Origin: an uncultured Bacilli bacterium
GTDB lineage: Bacteria > Bacillota_I > Bacilli_A > RF39 > UBA660
Assembly: GCA_947630585.1 (NCBI GenBank)
Contig: CANRIE010000083.1
Span: 1-21,729, forward strand
Direction: 5' to 3'
Length of the DNA: 21,729 nt
Position numbers and translations under genes: made by a program. Numbering within the stretch: the first letter of the stretch is position 1; each line of letters begins with the position of its first letter. This document shows, one piece after another, positions 1 through 5,808 of this stretch. The notes under the pieces are model-generated. The model worked only from the letters and a program-made list of their open reading frames with translations. It was not told the origin of the DNA and searched no databases.

Positions 1-13
1 TTATTTTACCTCC
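1..13 (-). promoter_or_regulatory. Shine-Dalgarno of a gene starting just off the left edge
   Basis: Read on the minus strand, positions 13-9 are GGAGG, followed by eight A/T-rich bases up to the window edge. That is the right distance for a start codon at the first bases outside the window. It lies 10-15 nt past the terminator of the surface-protein gene, so a further minus-strand gene, with its own promoter or reached by readthrough, is expected. Its identity cannot be seen. Confidence 0.5.
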
Positions 14-23
14 ATTTTAACAA

Positions 24-67
24 TTAAAAAATCTAGTATGTTATTTTTTTAATTTACACACTAGATT
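24..67 (-). terminator. Rho-independent terminator of the SipW-like/DUF6273 gene
   Basis: On the minus strand an 11-bp stem (67-57 with 40-30, one G-T pair) closes a 16-nt A/T loop. A run of six T follows at once (31-26). The first arm overlaps the TAA stop of the upstream gene at 66-68. This looks like a canonical intrinsic terminator for that gene. Confidence 0.75.
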
Positions 68-1427
68 ATACACTATCATATTTTTTATTATCTACTTCGA
101 CATACTCGCCACTTATTCTGGTATTGATTAATTCTCCACTATTTCCTGGATTCTTATCCCCGTTTATTCTGTATGGATTAGTCTCACTTCCATCTCCTCC
201 TGCTACTATTCCGATATTGGATTTTAGATTGATGGATGGGCGAACCCCGAGAGCAAGCGAACCGGGCGCAACATTGTACAGAGAACCGTTGCTGTTGACG
301 CGCCGAACGTTCGAGCCACTATATGGCGTTATTAACCACCAATAATAGCCTATATTTAAATAATTTGTACTAGTACTTGCATTTTTATAGGCTTGTGAAT
401 ATTCATACGCATTTAATAATCCTACATCTCCATTTACTATTGTTCCATTACTATCTGGTCTTACTGGCGTTGAATTTTCAGCTGCTGTTGCATTCCAATC
501 GGCATTTTGGACGATTATATTCTCATAATTATAAAGTGTTTCTTTAAAATCTTCATTTAACCATTGATATATCCAGGAATTTTTATAGGTTGTATCAGAA
601 TTCCAAGTTATTGCTGTTATTTCATCTTGCGTTACTAATTTAATTGTTCCATCTGGATTTATAGCTACTATCCTCCATAGTTTTCCTGAATACCATACAT
701 AATTAAAATTAATTGTATCATTGCTGCCTGATAAATAAATTGTCCCATCTGTATCAGTTATAGAATTTTCTTTTGATATATCTTTTTTAACCATGTCTAT
801 TAATTTAATAGGTAATTTCTTTTCTTCAAAGTCTCCATTAACGGATACTTTTACGCTCGCATAGACATCATTCCATTCATCCATGGTATAATCATTGCCT
901 TCTTTTGTATTTCCAATTCTTGTTTCAAAACCTATCCACATATATAATTCATATTTTATTTCTACATTAGGTGTATTTGCATTTATTGTATTTACCCATA
1001 TTCTTTTACCTGTTACTAAATCCGAATAACTTGCATTATCTAAGACTACTTTTCTTTCTTCACCTTGTATTTCCACTAGTCTAAATCTTAGAAATTCATC
1101 TTTTAATCTTGTTTTTGATGAATCTTCAAGGCCTTGACTTAACACTATTTCATACCAAATTGGTTTTGAATATTTGTTTTTTCCTTCAATTGTAAAATCA
1201 AAGTGTTTTGTTTCATCTGGTTCCTTTGATGGCATAGCATTTTCTAGTGTTATTCCATCACTTGTTTCACTATACTTCATGTAGATATCTCCGGCAACTA
1301 GGGTTTCATTGCCAAGAGTATTAGAATATAACCAATAAGCATAAGTAATACCTAACGTTACTATTAGTAGTAAAGATACTACTACCCCTATTATTATTCC
1401 TTTCTTTTTACTTTTAGTTTGTTCCAT
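66..1427 (-). CDS. Surface protein: SipW/TasA-like N-terminus plus DUF6273-like domain with putative hypervariable segment
   Basis: Predicted exported protein of 453 residues. Residues 1-8 are basic and 10-33 form a hydrophobic helix ending in TYAYW, followed by a segment like LVAGDIYMKY; this resembles TasA/camelysin proteins cleaved by signal peptidase W. Residues ~35-200 look like a beta-rich domain of that kind. Residues ~205-425 resemble the DUF6273-type domain common in gut Firmicutes: an ending YYWWLITP, then a variable stretch, then GVRPSINL and a GDGS...NPYRI motif. Residues 371-397 are encoded by an unusually GC-rich, A-poor tract (see the separate entry). The start is the ATG at 1427, preceded by AAGGAG with 9-nt spacing and a consensus-like promoter. 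It is monocistronic between two terminators. No sorting signal is visible, so attachment may be through an uncleaved N-terminal helix. Role unknown; ligand or host-surface binding is inference from the family. Confidence 0.85.
   Translation of the reverse strand: MEQTKSKKKGIIIGVVVSLLLIVTLGITYAYWLYSNTLGNETLVAGDIYMKYSETSDGITLENAMPSKEPDETKHFDFTIEGKNKYSKPIWYEIVLSQGLEDSSKTRLKDEFLRFRLVEIQGEERKVVLDNASYSDLVTGKRIWVNTINANTPNVEIKYELYMWIGFETRIGNTKEGNDYTMDEWNDVYASVKVSVNGDFEEKKLPIKLIDMVKKDISKENSITDTDGTIYLSGSNDTINFNYVWYSGKLWRIVAINPDGTIKLVTQDEITAITWNSDTTYKNSWIYQWLNEDFKETLYNYENIIVQNADWNATAAENSTPVRPDSNGTIVNGDVGLLNAYEYSQAYKNASTSTNYLNIGYYWWLITPYSGSNVRRVNSNGSLYNVAPGSLALGVRPSINLKSNIGIVAGGDGSETNPYRINGDKNPGNSGELINTRISGEYVEVDNKKYDSV
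237..317 (-). other. Candidate DGR variable repeat (VR) inside the DUF6273-like domain
   Basis: By hand count this 81-nt stretch has 50 G/C bases (about 62%) and about 12% A on the coding strand, inside a gene that is otherwise very A/T-rich. Of its 27 codons (residues 371-397) only the last has A in the third position, although NNA codons dominate elsewhere. Many codons are of NNY form (GTT, GTC, AAC, AGC, TAC, AAT, CTT, GCT, CTC), as expected if AAY codons of a template had been mutated at adenines. It sits near the C-terminus just before the conserved GVRP motif. That placement and A-specific depletion match a variable repeat of a diversity-generating retroelement. No template repeat or reverse transcriptase is in the window, so this is a hypothesis. 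Confidence 0.5.
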
Positions 1428-1459
1428 AAATTAATTCTCCTTCCCGTTATTCTAATAAT

Positions 1460-1488
1460 ATTATAGAATAAATTTATTTAATTTGCAA
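1460..1488 (-). promoter_or_regulatory. Sigma-70-type promoter of the SipW-like/DUF6273 gene
   Basis: On the minus strand TTGCAA (1488-1483) is followed after 17 nt by TATAAT (1465-1460). Transcription should start near 1453, giving a leader of about 26 nt that holds AAGGAG before the ATG at 1427. It lies just after the terminator at 1491-1545, so the surface-protein gene has its own promoter. Confidence 0.75.
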
Positions 1489-1490
1489 GT

Positions 1491-1545
1491 AAAAAAAATA
1501 GACGCAAAAGAAATAGTATATTTATACTACTTTTTACATCTATTT
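1491..1545 (-). terminator. Strong rho-independent terminator closing the poly-G mini-unit
   Basis: On the minus strand the outer stem pairs 1545-1537 with 1504-1496 (9 bp, one G-T). It continues inward through a 5-bp and a 7-bp helix (AAAAG/CTTTT, TAGTATA/TATACTA) separated by a 3-nt bulge. Eight T follow at 1498-1491. It insulates the surface-protein promoter from upstream transcription. Confidence 0.75.
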
Positions 1546-1561
1546 ATTAATACATTTTGTA

Positions 1562-1642
1562 TCAAATAATTATTGGTAGCCCCCCCCCCATTGTTATCAT
1601 ATTGTTAACATATTTTCTTGATACATTAATTAATTTTAACAT
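1562..1642 (-). CDS. Small ORF (26 aa) with in-frame poly-G; leader peptide or ABC-transporter remnant
   Basis: An ATG at 1642 is preceded by AGGTAGG with 8-9 nt spacing and by an extended -10 box at 1673-1681. The ORF reads MLKLINVSRKY, then runs through the ten-G tract as MGGG and stops at TGA 1564-1562. The opening resembles the first residues of many ABC-transporter ATPases (M-L-x-L-x-N-V-S-K-x-Y), but there is no Walker A or anything else of that family. One extra G would carry the frame on to a TAG near the terminator; one G fewer gives an early TAA. It may be a relic of a lost transporter gene, a leader peptide or chance. The rest of the 305-bp gap between genes (1428-1732) holds only the promoters and terminator listed separately. 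Confidence 0.3.
   Translation of the reverse strand: MLKLINVSRKYVNNMITMGGGLPIII
1580..1589 (-). repeat. Homopolymeric tract of ten C (ten G on the minus strand)
   Basis: Ten consecutive C on the plus strand in a region that is otherwise almost entirely A/T. G/C homopolymers of this length are known slippage sites in phase-variable genes of other bacteria. Here the tract is inside the 26-codon ORF, about 150 nt upstream of the surface-protein start and upstream of an intervening terminator and promoter, so any effect on that gene would be indirect. Confidence 0.95.
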
Positions 1643-1672
1643 GAGGATCGCCTACCTTTCTTATTCTTTTTT

Positions 1673-1681
1673 ATCATATCA
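1673..1681 (-). promoter_or_regulatory. Extended -10 promoter of the poly-G mini-unit
   Basis: On the minus strand TGATATGAT (1681-1673) is a TG-n-TATGAT extended -10 element, with expected transcription start near 1666, just ahead of the Shine-Dalgarno at 1657-1651. No convincing -35 was found. Similar TGATATA(A/C)T elements precede three other genes in the window. Confidence 0.4.
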
Positions 1682-1732
1682 TATTTTTTTAATTAAGGGA
1701 ATAAGAAATAGTTAATTTTTTCTAATTAGACA

Positions 1733-2197
1733 TTAATTTGACATTTCATAAATTAAACTTTCATATAATAAATCTACTAAATGATTACTTGGTATTAAAT
1801 TATATTTTTTAATTAAGATATCAAAGATATCATCACTAAAAGATAGATTTAAATATTTAAAAATAGATTCTTTGGGATTATTAATATCTTTTAAATAATC
1901 TTTAGTATAATTATTATCAATTATTAATAAGGGATAATCTTCTATAAAATCATTAAATAATTTCATTAATTCATTTGAACTATTAGTATATTTAAAACTA
2001 TCAATATCATATGATACTAAATTTTTTAAATCAGGAATAGTAATTAAATCTAAATTAATTCGGTAATCAAATCTATCTTTTAAAGTTAATCCTTCTAACT
2101 TTAAAGCTTGGATTTGAATAATACTACCTGTTTTACTATTAGAACTATTTGGAATAAGTTCTAAAATTATATATTTATCTTTTTTTATATCTAACAT
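1733..2197 (-). CDS. Degenerate DnaQ/DEDD exonuclease-fold protein (hypothetical)
   Basis: A 154-residue protein, mostly A/T-coded, with no signal peptide or membrane helix. Residues 9-34 align in pattern with the Exo I region of DnaQ-type 3'-5' exonucleases (hydrophobic strand, x-L-x, then K-T-x-x-I-I-x-I-x-A-x-K). The metal-binding D-x-E is replaced by E13-L-I15. Residues 91-101 look like Exo II (N-x-x-x-D at 96-100), and the C-terminus has an Exo III-like helix without a clear H-x-x-x-x-D. It is therefore probably catalytically inactive if the homology is real. The ATG at 2197 follows an AGGAG inside the last codons of the methyltransferase gene (1-nt gap), so the two are translationally coupled. 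Family assignment is tentative; function unknown. Confidence 0.75.
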   Translation of the reverse strand: MLDIKKDKYIILELIPNSSNSKTGSIIQIQALKLEGLTLKDRFDYRINLDLITIPDLKNLVSYDIDSFKYTNSSNELMKLFNDFIEDYPLLIIDNNYTKDYLKDINNPKESIFKYLNLSFSDDIFDILIKKYNLIPSNHLVDLLYESLIYEMSN

Positions 2198-2198
2198 C

Positions 2199-3374
2199 TT
2201 AACTCCTTAATAACATGATTGTTTCAACTTTATTAGTTTTAGGAAACATATCAACTAAATAAACTTTATCTTTTTTATAAACTTTTTCTAATTCTTTTAA
2301 ATCTCTTTTTAAAGATATCATTTCACATGATATATAAATTAAATATTTACTTTTAATTTTATTTAAATAAGATATAGTTTTAGAATCTAACCCTCTTCTT
2401 GCAGGGTCAACTAATATTAAATCAATATTAGTAAAATTATCAATATAGTCTTCAACTTTACTATTTATAACTTCTAAATTATTAATATTATTTAAGTTTA
2501 AATTAATTAAAGCATCACTTGTTGCATATTTATTTTCTTCAATACTAATAACTTTCTTAGCATATTTGCTTATTATTATTCCTAAAACTGATGTGCCACT
2601 ATAAAGGTCTAAAACAATATTTAACTCTTTATCTTTTAAAGTATTATCTAAAATATTAATTATTTTTTCTAAACCTAATCTATTTACTTGAAAGAAAGAA
2701 TTATAATGAACTTTAAATTTATAATTTAAAATATTTTCTATAAAATAATCATTTCCTTTTAATACTTTATTATTATAAATTAAATTATTTATTAAACTAT
2801 TATTTAATAACTTATCAAGATATTTATAATTACCATTTATAACTAATAATATTTCTTGATTATTATTTTCTCTTATAATTACTTCCCCATTAAAGTTATT
2901 ATCGATATTATTATTTAGAATATCTATAACTAAGTTTATCTTTTCATTTACTAAATAACAATAATGAATATTAATAATATCATGAGTATTCTCTTTATAA
3001 AGCCCGATTACTCCATTCTTTACATGGAGAGTTACTTTATTTCGGTAGTTATAATCAGTTGTTTTATAAAAGTTATCACAAGTATTAAAGTAATTAAGGG
3101 CTTTGGAGGTTTTAAATTCTTGTTCTTTTCTATTATTTAAATGAAGAAACTGACAACCACTACAATTATTATAATATTTGCAAATTGGGTTAACTCTATC
3201 TTCACTTTTAGTTATGATATTCTCTATTACACTTTTCGAATAATCTTTTTTATCAGAAGTTATTTTAATATCTAACACCTCATTTGGTATCCCTTTTTCA
3301 ACAAAACAGACTTTATTATCTATTCTTGTAAGGCCCCAACCTAAATCATCAAATTTATCTATTTTAACTTGCAT
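2199..3374 (-). CDS. rlmD: 23S rRNA/tRNA (uracil-5-)-methyltransferase, TrmA/RlmD (RumA) family
   Basis: SAM-dependent methyltransferase that forms 5-methyluridine in RNA. The N-terminal ~55 residues resemble a shortened TRAM domain. Cysteines C65, C71, C74 and C139 match the C-x5-C-x2-C ... C ligands of the 4Fe-4S cluster of this family. Y110-R-N-K is the usual segment before the RNA-binding beta-domain. The SAM-binding motif LDLYSG, the DPARRG motif (family DPPRxG), the SCE loop carrying the catalytic Cys (usual SCNP) and a C-terminal K-V-E-T motif with the base Glu are all present. At 391 aa it is shorter than the typical ~450. It cannot be told from sequence whether it modifies U747, U1939 or both (RlmCD-like). 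It is the second gene of a three-gene operon; its Shine-Dalgarno overlaps the stop of the WG-repeat gene 9 nt upstream. Confidence 0.9.
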   Translation of the reverse strand: MQVKIDKFDDLGWGLTRIDNKVCFVEKGIPNEVLDIKITSDKKDYSKSVIENIITKSEDRVNPICKYYNNCSGCQFLHLNNRKEQEFKTSKALNYFNTCDNFYKTTDYNYRNKVTLHVKNGVIGLYKENTHDIINIHYCYLVNEKINLVIDILNNNIDNNFNGEVIIRENNNQEILLVINGNYKYLDKLLNNSLINNLIYNNKVLKGNDYFIENILNYKFKVHYNSFFQVNRLGLEKIINILDNTLKDKELNIVLDLYSGTSVLGIIISKYAKKVISIEENKYATSDALINLNLNNINNLEVINSKVEDYIDNFTNIDLILVDPARRGLDSKTISYLNKIKSKYLIYISCEMISLKRDLKELEKVYKKDKVYLVDMFPKTNKVETIMLLRS

Positions 3375-3383
3375 AACATCACC

Positions 3384-4664
3384 TTATTTAACAAGGATTT
3401 TTTTAGTAGTATCTTCTATCTTTTCAAGATGTTCATCATAAGCACTTATATCAAATGTTTTAATAACTTTATCAGAAGTTATAGTTTCATAAGCAATAAA
3501 ACTATCTTTAATATTAAAGTATTTAACATAAGGAGGGACTAGATTTAAATTAGGTACCCTTATTACTTTTGATTTAGTTTCTTTTATATCAAGAGGAATA
3601 TTATTTTTATCAATATAGAAGTCCTCATCATCAATAGTAACTACTGCAACATGGTCTTTAAAAGAATTTGCATGGTCATATATAGGGGGAATAACAAGAA
3701 AACCATTTTTATCAATGAATCCGTATTTATGATTTATTCTGCATAAAGCTAAATCATCATGAAAATCATATACTTCTTTATATTTACATGGTATTGCCTC
3801 TCTCCCATTAATATCAATGAAACCGTACATGGAAGTTTCATCTTTTACTCTAATTAAACCATCACTTAAAGCATAGATTTCTTGATAATATTTACTAGTT
3901 ATAAGATTACCATATTTATCAATGATACCTTGTTTTTTATAACCAAATACGGCTAAAAATCTATTATTTCCAAGGCACTCTTTAATTATAAAATTTGTGG
4001 TTCGAGGAATTAATTCGTGTCCCTCCTCATCAATTATAGTTGTTCCTTCTAAACTAATCCAACAACTTGCTAAACCAAAGTTAAAGTCTGATGTGCTATC
4101 ATAAATAGCATCAGTTATCTTTCCCCCCTTCTTATTAATAAAATATTTTCTTGAATCTTTTCTTGTTACTCTGGCAATTCCATCCTTGAAGGGATAGGCC
4201 ATCATTATAGTTTTAGGAAGTTCAAGGATTACTTGATTATTTATATTAATATATTTAAATACTCCGTTTTCTCTTACTAATATTAAATTATCACTTAAAG
4301 ATTCAATTGTATCATATTTAGTTTCAATGATTTCTAAACCATTTTTATCAATCATTCCAAATTTGCCTTTTCTTTTAACAACTGCATAACTACCTTCAAA
4401 ATCTCTTAAATGCTCATATTCTAAACTTGCTTTTTCACCCATTTTATTAATAAAGAACCATTTATTATCTTTTTTAACCCCGGCTCTTCCTTCTTTAAAG
4501 CCTCTTGCATCATCATAGTCAGGTTTTATAACTTCAAATCCATTTTTATCAATAAAACCATATTTTTGATTGTAAAAGACTAGTCCTCTCTCTTCACTAA
4601 AATCAAATATACGATCATATTTTGAAACTTTAACTTTTAAAATTACATTATCAATTCTTTCCAT
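3384..4664 (-). CDS. WG-repeat protein
   Basis: A 426-residue protein made almost entirely of about ten copies of the WG/KWG-type repeat (consensus YGFIDKNG followed by hydrophobic-P-x-YD and an F-x-x-G-x-A segment). No signal peptide or membrane helix is visible, so it is probably cytoplasmic. Such repeats are thought to form beta-propeller-like or solenoid binding surfaces; no catalytic residues are apparent. The last ~50 residues leave the repeat pattern and end in charged helix. I place the start at the ATG at 4664 because GAGGTG lies 7 nt upstream; the longer frame from a TTG at 4679 would put the start codon over that ribosome site. It heads the operon with the RNA methyltransferase. 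Biochemical role unknown. Confidence 0.85.
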   Translation of the reverse strand: MERIDNVILKVKVSKYDRIFDFSEERGLVFYNQKYGFIDKNGFEVIKPDYDDARGFKEGRAGVKKDNKWFFINKMGEKASLEYEHLRDFEGSYAVVKRKGKFGMIDKNGLEIIETKYDTIESLSDNLILVRENGVFKYININNQVILELPKTIMMAYPFKDGIARVTRKDSRKYFINKKGGKITDAIYDSTSDFNFGLASCWISLEGTTIIDEEGHELIPRTTNFIIKECLGNNRFLAVFGYKKQGIIDKYGNLITSKYYQEIYALSDGLIRVKDETSMYGFIDINGREAIPCKYKEVYDFHDDLALCRINHKYGFIDKNGFLVIPPIYDHANSFKDHVAVVTIDDEDFYIDKNNIPLDIKETKSKVIRVPNLNLVPPYVKYFNIKDSFIAYETITSDKVIKTFDISAYDEHLEKIEDTTKKILVK

Positions 4665-4686
4665 ACTTCTACACCTCAATTTGTCT

Positions 4687-4716
4687 ATACTACCATATTT
4701 TCTAGTTATAAATCAA
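4687..4716 (-). promoter_or_regulatory. Promoter of the WG-repeat/methyltransferase operon
   Basis: On the minus strand TTGATT (4716-4711) and TAGTAT (4692-4687) are separated by 18 nt. The short leader then contains GAGGTG before the ATG at 4664. The promoter follows the mraY terminator directly. Confidence 0.5.
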
Positions 4717-4721
4717 CATTT

Positions 4722-4751
4722 TTTTCAAAATAAAAGGGCTTTTTTAAAGCC
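4722..4751 (-). terminator. Rho-independent terminator of mraY
   Basis: On the minus strand GGCTTT (4751-4746) pairs with AAAGCC (4742-4737) around a 3-nt loop, followed by C and a T-rich run. The mraY stop codon TAA (4746-4744) lies within the hairpin. Confidence 0.7.
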
Positions 4752-5724
4752 AAACTCCAAAGATTATTCCAGCCATGGCAAGAATTAATCCTGCAAGCCA
4801 AAACATTCTAACGATATCAACTTCACTCATCCCCATTTTTTCAAAATGATGATGAATTGGAGTCATTAAAAATAATCGTTTATTAAATGATTTAACCCAA
4901 ATAACTTGAATTATAACAGATAAAGTTTCAATTACAAAGACAAAAGCAACTATTAAAAGCGTGATTTCCCGGTGCGTTAAAATAGCAATAACTCCCATTG
5001 TAGCACCAAGTGCCAAGGACCCCGTGTCTCCCATAAATACTTTCGCTGGATACGCATTATAAAACAAAAATCCAACTAGGGCTCCAACTAATATTAATGT
5101 AAATATTCCCATATCTATATAACCAACCATCAAGGATATTAAAGCAAACGCAATAAAGGCAATTGCTGATAACCCACCTGCTAAGCCATCTAAGCCATCC
5201 GTTAAATTAACCGCATTACTACTTCCAACTAAGATAAATAAAATGAATATTCCATAAAGCCACTTCATCTCAATATTAATACCAAGCGTTGCAACAACAA
5301 GTGAGGTTTGCCCACCATTTCTAATATATAAATAGAAAACAACAATTGCAACAACTAATTGCAGTAATAACTTTTGAATCTCGGTTAACCCTTCATTTTC
5401 TCCCCTCTTATGACTTAAATAATCATCTAAAAAACCAATAACAGCATAACTAATAAAAACAAATAAAACAATCTGTAAGTCTTCTGTAAAATCCATCTTC
5501 TTAGTTATAAGTAAGAATGATACGACTAAAAGAGTCGGAATAATAAAGATCAATCCTCCAAATGTTGGAGTCCCCTCTTTTACTTGATGTCTCATTCCAA
5601 CATAACTACTGATTTTTTGACCCATATGCATTCGTCTTAAAATAGGAATAATAAAGAATCCTAAGATAACTGCTGATATAAATCCAACCATAATTGCTAA
5701 TATAGATTTTGTTAATAAATACAT
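4744..5724 (-). CDS. mraY: Phospho-N-acetylmuramoyl-pentapeptide transferase MraY
   Basis: Integral membrane enzyme that transfers phospho-MurNAc-pentapeptide from UDP to undecaprenyl phosphate, making lipid I at the inner face of the membrane. The 326-residue, ~10-helix protein has the family hallmarks: F-L-D100-D101-Y, N173-L-T-D-G-L-D179-G, the M-G-D233-T-G-S loop and the H-H-H triad at 291-293 near P-I-H-H-H-F-E-K. Length and N-terminus are normal for Firmicutes. The ATG at 5724 follows AGGAG. Unusually, it is not in a division/cell-wall cluster here: the neighbours are the WG-repeat operon downstream and an unrelated membrane protein upstream. It has its own promoter and terminator, so it is probably transcribed alone. 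Confidence 0.97.
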   Translation of the reverse strand: MYLLTKSILAIMVGFISAVILGFFIIPILRRMHMGQKISSYVGMRHQVKEGTPTFGGLIFIIPTLLVVSFLLITKKMDFTEDLQIVLFVFISYAVIGFLDDYLSHKRGENEGLTEIQKLLLQLVVAIVVFYLYIRNGGQTSLVVATLGINIEMKWLYGIFILFILVGSSNAVNLTDGLDGLAGGLSAIAFIAFALISLMVGYIDMGIFTLILVGALVGFLFYNAYPAKVFMGDTGSLALGATMGVIAILTHREITLLIVAFVFVIETLSVIIQVIWVKSFNKRLFLMTPIHHHFEKMGMSEVDIVRMFWLAGLILAMAGIIFGVWL

Positions 5725-5747
5725 TAAATTTCACTCCTATCTATATA

Positions 5748-5776
5748 AGTATACTACATAATAGGCTACTTATTAA
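5748..5776 (-). promoter_or_regulatory. Promoter of mraY
   Basis: On the minus strand TTAATA (5776-5771), 17 nt, TATACT (5753-5748). The predicted leader of about 17 nt includes the AGGAG before the ATG at 5724. The -35 matches consensus at four of six positions. Confidence 0.45.
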
Positions 5777-5808
5777 TAAGATTTTTTTATTCTTGACATT
5801 TTTTTACA

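Noticed and set aside
237..330. Search for a template repeat partner of the GC-rich cassette within the window
   Set aside because: By eye, no second copy with A at the divergent positions was found, and no reverse transcriptase motif occurs in any frame, so the DGR itself is not claimed as a feature.
124..345. Plus-strand open frame opposite the GC-rich cassette
   Set aside because: It is antisense to the DUF6273-like domain, has no ribosome site, and exists because the GC-rich stretch lacks stop codons on that strand.
1580..1589. Poly-G as a G-quadruplex
   Set aside because: A single uninterrupted run of ten G without further G-runs does not make the usual four-tract quadruplex.
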